This document shows positions 23,903 to 34,167 of a stretch of DNA of 64,000 nt, piece by piece. The notes below the pieces were generated by a model. It saw only the letters and a list, made by a program, of their open reading frames with translations. It did no database searches and was not told the DNA's origin. The DNA is taken from NCBI RefSeq assembly GCF_013426205.1, contig NC_089422.1, positions 3,410,001-3,474,000 of the forward strand, written 5' to 3'. The stretch is from Metarhizium brunneum. Its lineage: Eukaryota > Ascomycota > Sordariomycetes > Hypocreales > Clavicipitaceae. The translations under genes and the position numbers were made by a program. Within the stretch, counting starts at the first letter, position 1; each line of letters opens with the position of its first letter.

Positions 23903-24860
23903 ATGGTCAACCACCGAGCCCTCCTGAGCCTCCTGGCCTTTGCCCATTCCACCACGGCCTGGGGCGCCCCTGGATACGGCGGCTTCACTCTCCGATGGCA
24001 AGACTCGTTCCCCGGCGCGGCGGGCACCAGCCCCAACACAGGCAACTGGAATCTGGTCGACGGCTACCTCAACGTCAACAACGAGCTGCAGCGGTACTCG
24101 CCCAGCACGCGCAACCTCCAGATCAGCGGCGGCCAGACGGTGCAGCTCGTCCCCTGGCGCGACGGCTCGACGCGCATGGGATGGACCTCGGGCCGCATGG
24201 AGAGCCGGTACGTCTTCACCCCGGACGCCGGCCGCGTCACCCGGGTCGAGGCGGCCCTCCGGTTCGGGGGCGCGCCGCAGCCCGCAAAGCAGGGCATCTG
24301 GCCGGCCTTCTGGCTGCTCGGCGACTCGATCCGCCACGGGGTCCAGTGGCCTACCGGCGGCGAGCTCGACATCATGGAGCGCGTCAACGGCCTCTGGACC
24401 GGCTACGGCACCGTCCACTGCGGCTACTCGGCCAGCGGCGGCCCCTGCAACGAGCCCAACGGCTTCGGCGGCGCCGTCGGCATCCCGGACGACGGGTGGC
24501 ACGTCTGGCGTCTCGAGTTTGACCGCCGCAGCGGCGACTGGGCGCAGCAGACTATCACCTGGTTCATGGATGGCCGGCAGTTCCACCAGATCAGCGGTGC
24601 TCGCATCGGCGACTATAACCTGTGGGTTGCGCTCTGCCAGAGGCCCCAGTTCTTCATTCTGAATCTTGCCGTCGGCGGCAACTGGGTAAGTCTGTGATTC
24701 TATGCTCCCGATCTTCTCTGAGCCCCCTCGGCGAAGGCCGTCGTGACTCATGAAACGGCATGCTGACGAAACCTGCCAGCCCGGCTATCCCAATGGTAAT
24801 ACCCAGGACGGCTATGGTAGTATGATGGAGGTTGCGTACGTCGCTCACTACAGCACCTAA
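23903..24860 (+). CDS. Secreted GH16 endo-beta-1,3(4)-glucanase-like enzyme
   Basis: Glycoside hydrolase family 16 protein, 287 aa, in two exons (23903-24685 and 24780-24860). A signal peptide (LLSLLAFAHSTTAW) precedes the catalytic domain. The double-displacement motif is GELDIMERVNG: E154, D156 and E159 match the family ExDxxE, with E154 as expected nucleophile and E159 as acid/base. Aromatic residues of the cleft surround it (WPAFWLLG, GYGTVHCGY). The intron at 24686-24779 is confirmed because the second exon supplies the conserved GGNWPGYP and the last strand (MMEVAYVAHYST). It probably cleaves laminarin-like or mixed-linked glucans outside the cell. High GC and the lack of a stop in other frames explain several overlapping false frames. 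Confidence 0.94.
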
Positions 24861-25205
24861 GTGTCAATAGTTCTGTAGATAGGAGCGCATGTCGCACCGG
24901 ATGGGTTGAGGGTTTTGGTCTTGTTTTGTAACGCGTCGCACCATGGTCGACGTTCGATTCACTGTATATAGTTATCACTTGCGTCGCCAAGTCACCCCGT
25001 ACATAACACAACGTTCGCTAGAAATAAAGCTGCACATACACTCGTTAAAAAAAAAGTCACAAGTTGTGCTTTCCCAGTCGGCATGTGAGAATCTTGCGAG
25101 ACGACAAACCTGCCGACGTGTTTGTTCCATCGCCACTTTGTAACCTGTTGCATTAATACATATTGTATACACAGTCATATCATATCGCATATCCCGTGGT
25201 GCCGA

Positions 25206-26289
25206 TCACGCCTTGTCTTCCATCACCTTGATGTCGCGCTCCAACTCGTCCACTTTGCCATCGACTTGTTTTCTGCCCCGCTCCTGCAAGTCGTATATCT
25301 TCTGCAGCTCGTCGACCATGAAGCCCTTCAACGTGGCTCGCTTGCCTGCTCTATAGTCATACACGGCAATGTCTTCGAAGCACCGCGCCGCCACGCGCCT
25401 ATGCGCTTCCGAGTAAATCACGGCGTCGAGGAAGATGCTGTCGGAGGAGTAGGTTGGTCGCTGGGCGAGTTTGTGGATGACGGTGATTTTGTCCGGATAC
25501 TCGACGGGCTGGTCGGCGTTTCCGGTCAGGATGCCAGCCTTTTCTTGGGCGCAACTTCGCCGGGACCACTCACAAGTTTGTAATCGGTCTTGATGCTCTT
25601 GAGAATCAGGCCGATGCCACGGGGGCTCATGATGTCGACCCATTGCTGGCGCTGCTCGGGGGGTGCGTGTGCCGCAAACGACGTGACCCAATTTACGCGC
25701 CCGGATTCAGCGTACCGGTTGTACATGATGTTGTTGACGTGGCCTGCATCGTGTCAGTGGTTTCGGGGGATTCGAGCCCAAGACACAATACTTGTTGTAT
25801 AATTACATACCCTAGGCACGAAAAGTTAGTGAGTACATACAATGTAGGAACAAGGGCCGAGTCAAAGAGCTCACCATGCTATCCTATTTTTCCGCATCAA
25901 GAACGCAAGTCAATAATTACTTGTCAACCTCATGATTGAGGCGAACCTACCATGTCACCCCAGGCCACAGCAAACTTGTTCAATCCCCTCCATCTCTCGT
26001 CGGTCAGGAAGCCCTCTCTGCCGGCTGAGAGCTCCAACCAGTTATCATCCACATACTCCAGATGCTTGTTCAATCTCGCGCCCTCCTCTCCCTGCGGATT
26101 GGCTGCTAGGCACGCCTTGATACGGCCTCGCAAGTCGGTAAACCATCTCGGGTTCAGCGCCGTGCCATTGCCGTCATCAGTTCTCCTCGCCGCGCTGAGG
26201 CTGAATTGCCGGGTTTGCAAATGCAAGGTTTGCCGCACAGCCTTGCCACAGGATTGGGTTGCAGCGCGTCCAACTGCATACATGTACAT
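25206..26289 (-). CDS. Hotdog-fold thioesterase, probably mitochondrial, with micro-exons
   Basis: Acyl-CoA thioesterase-like (4HBT superfamily) protein, 273 aa. The N-terminus looks like a mitochondrial presequence (RQTLHLQTRQFSLSAARR). The core motif reads WGDMDSMGHVNNIMYNRYAESGRVNWV, with the family's conserved Asp and GHVNN. Later come SIKTDYKL, YPDKITV and HRRVAARCFEDIAVYDY. The gene needs five exons: 26289-25951, 25883-25875 (9 nt, DSM), 25811 (one nucleotide, G), 25743-25574 and 25508-25206. The introns are 67, 63, 67 and 65 nt, all GT..AG. The single G completes the glycine codon of GHVNN; omitting it shifts the frame. Total coding length is 822 nt, an exact multiple of three. Substrate unknown. 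Confidence 0.88.
25811..25811 (-). other. Predicted one-nucleotide exon of the thioesterase gene
   Basis: On the coding strand the sequence is ..CACTAACTTTTCGTGCCTAG|G|GTATGTAATT... The upstream intron (25812-25874) has a GTGAGC donor, CTAAC branch and CTAG acceptor. The downstream intron (25744-25810) has GTATGT, CTGAC and GCAG. The exon is the G between them. Confidence 0.75.
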
Positions 26290-26618
26290 TGTGCAATTGA
26301 GCCCGATTCAGGGTACACACGGGAAACACTGGCCAGGGTTTCCCACGGCACTGGGACAGCATGTCAATAAATGCAATGCTTGGAGAGGCGGCTGCGGTCG
26401 GCTTTTCGGTCCAAGACGCACCAAAAGACTGCTTACGTCACAGCGCATTGTAATTCGGAGGAGGACCGGAGGGGAATATCCGCGGCAATGGTGTAGATGT
26501 GTGGATAGAGGGAATAAGACGGATGTGTGCATGTCAAGGTGGTCAATCAAAGGGCGGGTTAACCGAAGTTGAGCGGCTTCGGTGTTGTCCACTTGTGTTA
26601 GTAGGTCACACCAATTAG

Positions 26619-26635
26619 CCTAACCCTAACCCTAG
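26619..26635 (-). repeat. Interstitial telomere-like repeat
   Basis: CCTAACCCTAACCCTAG is the exact reverse complement of the copy at 15717-15733. It lies about 330 nt upstream of the thioesterase start and just past the 3' end of the NmrA-like gene. It may act as a telobox in that promoter. Confidence 0.8.
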
Positions 26636-26687
26636 TCATAACCGCTAGGTAGTATCAGGTGAGCTTTTCTCTCTCATTTGCGCATCA

Positions 26688-27679
26688 TCAAAGCAACGAC
26701 TCGACAGCATTCTTCACCGCGTCTCCGAGCTCCGTCTTTCCATTCACAACACCAGTGCCCTCCTCCACATCACCGGGCTTCATCACGCCCCCTGGCAAGA
26801 AGCTCGTGGCCATCTCTACCCACTCTGGAACGACATCTTCCGGAAACACCTGCTTGTAAAACCCGACCAAGTCTCCCCTTGCCACGGGCCTAACGGCCAC
26901 CCGTGTCCTTAGGGCATCCGAAAACGCCACCTGGACATCCAGAGGACTATACATTCTCGGGCCGTGCAGCTCAAAGACATACGGCCTACTGGGCGAGGAT
27001 TCCCGCTTCAATGCCTGAGCTGCAATCGCGGCGCCGACATCTCCCACGGCCACCATGGGAATCTTCCATTCCAGCGGCGTGACGGTGGAAAAGAAGAACG
27101 GTTCTGGACCACGGAGCGTGTCCAGCGCAACGGTCCAGTTCTCCATAAAGTATGCGCAGCGGATAAATATAATCTCGGGGACGTTGGTAGTCGCAAACAC
27201 CCGTTCCGCAATGTTATTTGTCTTGATTTCGCCCTTTTAAAGAGCACACGTGTTAGAGGGGAAAAGTCGACGCCGCGTGGGAAACAAGGGGGACAAGAAA
27301 CACACACAACGCCGCTGCTGTACTGAGCGCCAATGCTACTCAAGAGGACGACCTTGTTCACCGTTGCCGACTTTTCAATTGCACTCTTGACGTTTTCGGA
27401 GCGCTCCTTCGCCATGGCCACTATATCGCCGCTGTCGAAAACCGGGGGTGTGATGGCAACCACGACATCTGAGCCCTGGAAATGCAGAGACGACTCATCC
27501 GCAATGTCTCCAGTGATGGCTGTGAAATTGGGCAGTGATGTGAATTCGGCTGGTGCCCTTGCCGCATCTCGGTAAATGGCTTGAATTTCAACCCCGGCAT
27601 CGCGAGAGGTCAATAGCGAGCGGATCGCAGCCCTGCCCGTTTTGGTGCTTGCTGGCGCGACAGTGATGAGCATGGCCAA
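26688..27679 (-). CDS. NmrA-like NAD(P)-binding protein
   Basis: Atypical SDR of the NmrA/HSCARG type, 305 aa, in two exons (27679-27308 and 27233-26688) joined across a 74-nt intron. The N-terminal nucleotide-binding strand MLITVAPASTKTGRAAIRSLL keeps the TG..A..R pattern, with an Arg after beta-2 (AIYRDAARAP) that suggests NADP. The central region VNKVVLLSSIGAQYSSGVGEIKTNNIAE is typical of the family, and FIRCAYFMENW follows. NmrA-like proteins are either redox sensors that bind transcription factors or reductases. The usual YxxxK pair is not obvious, so it may be a sensor. The 3' end approaches the telomere-like repeat. Confidence 0.9.
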
Positions 27680-28368
27680 AGAGGTAATGGTTGGAATGGT
27701 CGCAAACAGGTCAAATGATAACTGGTAGCCAACGCCGATCTCGTGGCATTTATCCCTCGAGCCGGTGTTGCTTGTAAGCGGTTGACGCCATGACTTGGCC
27801 TACAACTTTGGATTTACAGTATGTGATTTTCGCAGTTCGTCATGGCGCATTTCACATTACACAGAGTGATGAGTGATGACGCAGGAGTGCAAGCCACATT
27901 CTAAACGGGAATCGTGAGGCTACGATGAACGCCTAAACCACGGATATCTCGGGGTTGGGGAGGTGAGCACCAGTCAATGAACTCCCGTGATCCGGGAATA
28001 ACGTCCTTGTCACTTGATCGTACAGATTGCAAGAGATGGAGGTGACATCCGCTGCCCAACCTACTGTCACGTCACTCCGCCCAACTTGTCAAGATCTGCG
28101 ATCCGGGTGTTGTAGCATGTCGACTGGCACGCCACATTGAACTCTATCGATCGTTGTGACTGTCATCCGACAGCGCTGCTGGGCAAGACTTGGCATCGCT
28201 GGATATTCAACGAGTGCAAGTAAACATACGGGAGAAGAATTTGGCAAAACATGGTATCATTCTGCATTCAAAGTACTTGAATTAAAACTTACAAATAGTC
28301 CAGAAACAGAATATATCTAACAAAACAAGAACCAAACTTATCACCAATGAAATCATCCATCTCGGCAT
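27680..28368. other. Intergenic region
   Basis: About 690 nt between the NmrA-like start and the 3' end of the MFS gene. Nothing recognisable is seen. It contains the NmrA-like promoter. Confidence 0.4.
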
Positions 28369-30372
28369 TTACTTCTTCGCGGCCAGATTTGCCATGCTAG
28401 GTCGTCGACTCGCCGAGGGTGTGCCGCGAGGAGTCCCCCGGGGGGTAACACGGCTTTCACCAAAGAACCGGTGCTGTTGGCTGTATCGTCGCTCGTTTCC
28501 AGGGCGAACATTAACAGCAGACGTAGCAGAGCCTGTTGAAGTGGACGGTTAGTGACTAGAGCAAATGACACAAAAGAAGGTTGAATAAACGGGGCATACC
28601 TCGGCGTTCGTCCGGGTCGTATGGGATACTGCCACGGCGGCCTTCGTTCAGCTGCGTTTGACGAGCATCTGCCAGCTTCTGGGCAAAGGGGGAGCGGTGT
28701 CGCAGCTCAGGACCCTTCCAGTAGATAACATAGACAGCGGCCACGAGGACAAAAGAAATACAAAAGAGGATGGTGCTGGCGTACTCCAGGTTCTTGCCGC
28801 TGGAAGCACCGATATTCTTGAAGAACGGGATCGCGGGGAGAGTGAGCACACCGGCCAAAAAGTCTCTCGCCCAGCCGTTGCCTCCGGTGGCAGAGGCAGA
28901 GTAAGGCCCGTAGGCGCAAACCATGTAGTCAATGGTGGCCATGTAAATGGCGTAGTTGGCAATGCCGACAATGGCGACAAAGACCATGGACCCGATCCAG
29001 TGGATGGGCGGCCCCTGGATAGTCCAGGCAAAGCCAATGAGGCCGATGGGCAGGCAAGGCGCGGTATAAAGCAGGAACCAGAGGCGAGATTCATACTGGG
29101 CACGTTCGTCGTCTGGCTTTTGCTTGCGCTCCTTGATATTGCGGCGGATCGCGGGAATGAAGAGGCCCCAAGCCATGAGATATCCGACACCAATGGCGAT
29201 AAAGGACAGGCCAATCTGGACGGTGGTAAAGTGCCACTGGCCGTAGACGAGCGCAAACGACTGGATAAACATGAAGATGAGAGCGTCGGAGAAGCCCGAG
29301 AGCAGCGACAGGACCAGGACAATGGGTTCGGTCAGGAACATGCGGAACGGTCGAACCCAGGTGACGAGAATCTCCCTGGCCGAGAAGCGGTCGCTGAAGG
29401 GAACGAGCTCGTCCGGGCCCCAGACGTTCTGGTTGGTCTCCTTTCTGCGCCGCTTGGCGATCCGGTTCATCATGATGGTGGTGCGGGTTTCGGGAACGGT
29501 GAAGAAGTGAACGAGCTGTACAAAGCCGCCGAGAATGAGCTGGATCCAGATGGACCATCTGCGTGTGTGTATGCGTCGTCAGTACAGGATTCATTGTTTG
29601 CCAAACTTCCCTTTTGAAAATGGACATACCTCCAGTCAAGATATTGCTCGGTGAAGCCTCCGACAATGGGGCCCAAGACGGAGCCGCCGACGGAGGAGAA
29701 GACGACGTAGGCAACGGCATACTGCTGGTTATCGGCCTCCCACATGTCCGCAATCATGCCCAGCGTCACCGAGCCGCCGGCGGACGACAGACCACCCAGG
29801 GCGCGGCCGACCATGACGGAGGCAAAGTTGGGAGCCAAGGCGACGGGCAGCTGCCACACGTTGACGAGGAACAGGGAGAGCTGGAGGACGGGCCAGCGGC
29901 CAAACTCCTCGGACCACGGCGCCCAGAGCTCGCAGCCAAAGGCGTACAGGACCAGGAAGATCATGGCGCCGCACCGGGCCGCCTGGTCGCTTACACCAAA
30001 CTCCTCCGAGATGCCGGGGATGGCGTTGGAGTACAGAGACGTGTTGAAGTTCATCGACACCTGGACCCAGAAGATGACGGTCAGGATGTACCACTTCTTC
30101 CACGAGGGGAAGCTGTATCCCAGCTCGTCGTAGCAGTCGTCCTCGGTAATCTCGTACCTGTCGTACGTGCCCACCTTTTCGATGGCGCCGCCGTTGCCAT
30201 CGGTCCCGGGAGGCGAGCTGGTCTCGTCCGAGGCAGAGATGCCGGAGCCCTCGCCGGCGGCGGCCAGACCATTGCCTGACCCGGACTGCTTAAGCCTCTC
30301 GTTGGCCAGCTCGAGGTCCTTCTGGTTGATGACCTGAGGGGGGTCCTCGGAAAAGTGTGTTTGGGGCGGCAT
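28369..30372 (-). CDS. MFS multidrug-type transporter
   Basis: DHA1-like facilitator of 621 aa in three exons (30372-29630, 29558-28600, 28532-28369) with introns of 71 and 67 nt. The long hydrophilic N-terminus (about 110 residues, acidic) is followed by a transporter core that starts WKKWYILTVIFWVQVSMNFNTSLY. The motif-A-like loop is WAPWSEEFGRWPVL. GRALGGLSSAGGSVTLGMIADMW and VVFSSVGGSVLGPIVGGF mark segments 4-5. The first intron splits the codon after YLDWR, a common intron site in this family. The C-terminal tail, encoded in the last exon, is basic and rich in Arg-Gly-Thr-Pro repeats (RGTPRGTPSASRRPS). The start at 30372 is chosen because upstream sequence is not conserved-looking. Substrate unknown. 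Confidence 0.9.
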
Positions 30373-33300
30373 CTTTTCTGATTCCTCTTGGCCCCGTGTG
30401 CCCTGAAATGGCTTCAAGACGAGAGATATTCCACAGTAAGAACAGATGGAGACGGGAAGGGGGGGGGAGGAAGATGATGAGAGAAAGGGACGAAGCGGGC
30501 AAAACAATATCAAAACACAACCTCCAACCCACTTGGTGGGCGACGGATTGCTTTTAAACACCGAGCTTGTCTCCCACGTCTTGTCCCCTCGTCCACATGG
30601 CCATCCTAGTTTGTATAAGCCATGACTTGAAGCATGCGAAGGATCCACCGAGGTTGGTTCACAATGGCTCCCAGTATGGCATTGGCGTCCGCGTTTGGTC
30701 TCTGGCAATGTGCGGATGGTCTGGGGATCGTCGATTTGGGTTTAGCCGGCTTCAGTTTGCGGACAGAGAGTTTGAATTGCCTCAGATGCACACGGCGCTT
30801 GGGTCTGGCCCCCGACCGAGCTGTGAGCATTTGAGAGACAGCAGTCCCTCCAGTCTTTTCTCTTGTCGGAACACCACCCTGGCAACGCCGGGAGAGCCAG
30901 TCGACGTCCGTGTTTACCGTCTGTTCTCATCTGAGACATGCCCCGGGGGGTTGCGATATGGTAGCAGGGAGCACCGAGTAGTAGGAGTACGGAGTACGGA
31001 GTACCGCCTGCAGCCTCATCAAGGGCCCAGGCAAAGTCAATGTCTTGCATGATTGGCATTTGGCGGCCGTGGGCAGCCTGGCCGCTTAGATCAAGATGCT
31101 CTCTGTCGCCCAAAATACGCAAGACAGGCAACGGACCCTTCCAGCCCTCCTCAGCTCAGCTCTGGGAGAAGAGACAAAACACAGGAAGGAAAAAAAGGAA
31201 CTTGACTGACATGGAGGGGCAGATCATCATGCTACGACACCGGGAGGTCCGGTCGCCCTCGGCTGACTTTGGGAAACCTCGAGTATCTTGCTTCGTTCGC
31301 CACAGAGAGCCGGTCTGTGAGCCGTCGACACCATTCATCATGACATCGTCGTTTGGAGAGACACTAGCAGGGTTGGTCTGCGATCGGTCCGCACGTCCGC
31401 GCCACTTGGGCCACGGCCTTCTTCCCTCGCGGGTGGCTTTGGATGGCTGGATGGCTGACGGCTCCTCCTCTCCCATGTCGAGAAACTAGCCACTGCTACA
31501 TTACCCCCGGTTTGTTCCCTGCTCAAACTCCTGGAAATGCTTCTGCCTGGAGATGGAGCCTTCCATGACGCATGTTATGGAGCTTTAACGGAGCCAGTTT
31601 CGACGGCCTTGTGTCCGGCGGCTCGCAGTGGAACCAACAATAAACGACCCAAGACCAGAAGCTGGGTTTATTAAAGTTTTGTAGAGTCGACTTGTCTATT
31701 GAAGAATGGGGGAACTCAAAGACAAAGACATTCGCCAGGAACAGTGGGTGGTTCCCCAGACTCTCAGGGAGCCCGACTCATGAGCAACCGTCTTTGTGTT
31801 GCGGCGGAACTTTTCGCCTCAAATGGCCTACTGATCGGCGGTACATTGTTTTGGCCAATATCCAGTGTTGGTGTCTGTCATTTCCCACAATTCCGATGAT
31901 GCTGAAGCAAAAGCCCAGCGTATATTGCGCACAGGCTGGACGCCTCGTTGGACATCGGATATGGCAACACGGACACCCCAATGACACGGCATGTTGTTCA
32001 AGTCGACCCTCGTATTCCAAGTTGAAAGCAAGCAGTTAGAACTTGGGGCTACTTGGTCCATCGAGCCAGTTCTGTAGCGACCAGTGCGTCCGAGGTTTGC
32101 GTCGCATTGTCGCGTGTTACCTGCGCCAACCACCACTGACTTGTAAGAATCAAGGAGTACTCCGTAGTTCTATTGAAACGAGTATTCCTTGTAGTAGTCG
32201 GCCTCATTTCTGTGAGTGGGACTGAAAATAAGCGACTTTTCGTAGAATTCTTTCTGCCTGCGTTACTGCAGGCAACAAGCAGGGATTCCCTAGTCATCCC
32301 AGTAGGAACAATTTCTGACCGGTGATAAGTTACCCGCTTATCCTGTCAATGTTCCGCCCTTGACACTCTCTCTTGGAGGAGCAGCTTCCGGTTGTTCTTG
32401 CGTCCATCAATTACGTCATGGTTGCTGCCGCCCGTGAGCCGACCCCGGTCTGGGATGCACAATGACGCCCAAGCGTAAGAGCAGGGTCCCTACGCCGGCA
32501 GTTTTCAGGGAATGTTGCCTTTCTTCTGTCCTTGATGAAACAAGAAGCATTTTCACAACCGGGGCGGCTTCATGGCTGCTTCTTTTTGTGTGTTGGCCGC
32601 AGCACTGTTCGGGGATTGCGCTGTCACGCTTCGCCCGAGGCGAGACCGCCGCAAGAAATATACACGTCGACATTGGTGGCAACTATTTTCCAAGTTGCGT
32701 GCAAAACCGTCAGTTAAGCTTTTCCGCAGGCCATGTGTAGACCATGTGTAGCTGAGGCTGCGACTGACTTGTCTGGCCATTTGTCGTCTGTTCAAGTTGG
32801 AGCGCATCGCATCATTCCTGCACCCTAGACAATGCTTGGGTGTTTGAGCATCCGAGGCGTAGACGCATCAAGTTCTTAGTACGAGTCGTTAGGACTAGTT
32901 TTGAAATGTATTCATGGGCGAATTGTAAAAGAGCGAGCAAATCTCTCCGCCATGAACATCACGTACCAGTGACCCATGTTGAAATTCAACCTTGACTTGC
33001 CAACTCATGCCATTGCTCAACTACGCCGAGCAAAACACTTCCCACTGTTGTCTACCAGAGACAAGATTGCATGAGTGATGAGGCTGAAAGGTGATGCGTT
33101 GCTTAAGGCCCCAGTTCGGCACGACAAGTTTGACACAAAGCTTGGTTTGCGTATGATGGCAATTTGCGGCCAATTACATGCTCCCATAAACAACTTTGAG
33201 CCTATATTCTTATCAAGTCATCCTCTCTTCCAAATGGGACAATGTTCCGGTTGCGTATCCACTCAGGCAAACTGCAGAGCCCTGCTCTTGTTTCCGCACC

Positions 33301-34167
33301 ATCGCAAGCATCTTCCTCAAACAGGTTGGTTTCCATGGTTCCCCGCACCTTAGTAAAGCCACGCTGCCATAACTGCCGGAGGAAGAAGGTCAAAGTACGC
33401 TTCCACAAGAAGAAACAGAGCGACAAGATTTATATCGTGGAACCTGCGGGAAGGGGCCGGGAGAGAGGAGTATCTGATCCAGAGTCTCATCTCATGATTC
33501 TGCAAATAATCGAGGTGAGAGTTCGTCAGGGCCACCCAACTAGTTTCCCCGTTTCTGAAAAGGCGTCGAAATAGACTATGTATATCGCTCTCCGATGTAC
33601 GGGGATTCGTTAGCCATGCTTGCGGCATTGCCATGTTCACAGAACAATCCAGACCTCAAGCTTTCCAGGATCCACCGCTGCATCCAACACTCTTGTCAGC
33701 CCGGGCATCCATGTGAGACTCTGCTGCACCCATACTGACTGGGTGTGAGACATGACGCTAAGCAATACTTTGCTTGATGTAGATTGCGAGATCCATCTTC
33801 GAGAAAACACCCGCTTTCCTTTCTGGCACCCAATGGAAACCCGTTCCCTGGCAAAAGATCCCTAAGGACGACCATCACAGACTCCTTGACGTCTTCGTTC
33901 AAATCCCAGCATTGCTATACATTCTCAAACGCTTGTCAAGGGGGAAACATGTAGGAAACCAAATCCCGAGAACAACCCCGTAGGATTCTTGAGTACGTGC
34001 CGGTACATAGACGCCGCACTAGATGTTTGGCTGCTACCGAGTCACTGTTTGACGACAGACCGAGATGCACCATGGCCACGGGGCATATAATGCCGCACCA
34101 CCCTGCTGAACCAGCACAATAAACAGCTCATACTCATATATAAGTGTATCCAGCCCAGGGATCTACA
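30373..34167. other. Long region without a supported gene
   Basis: About 3.8 kb with only short overlapping frames. Notable items are a poly-G run near 30460-30468, three direct GGAGTAC heptamers at 30984-31004 and a related AGTACTCCGTA at about 32157-32167. A plus-strand frame at 33242-33574 contains PRCHNCRRKKVKVRFHKKK, which resembles half of a Zn(II)2Cys6 domain. It lacks the remaining cysteines, so at most it is a relic. I see no RNA gene. Confidence 0.45.
30984..31004 (+). repeat. Three tandem GGAGTAC heptamers
   Basis: Three perfect consecutive copies of GGAGTAC. Related TACTCCGTA words occur at about 32157 and 63550 in this window. Confidence 0.8.

Noticed and set aside
23750..24751. 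333-codon frame opposite the GH16 gene
   Set aside because: It is the antisense shadow of a high-GC coding region; the plus strand carries the catalytic motif and signal peptide.
33242..33574. Possible Zn(II)2Cys6 transcription factor
   Set aside because: Only CxxC plus basic residues are present (CHNCRRKKVK); the other four cysteines are missing and no downstream exon is seen.
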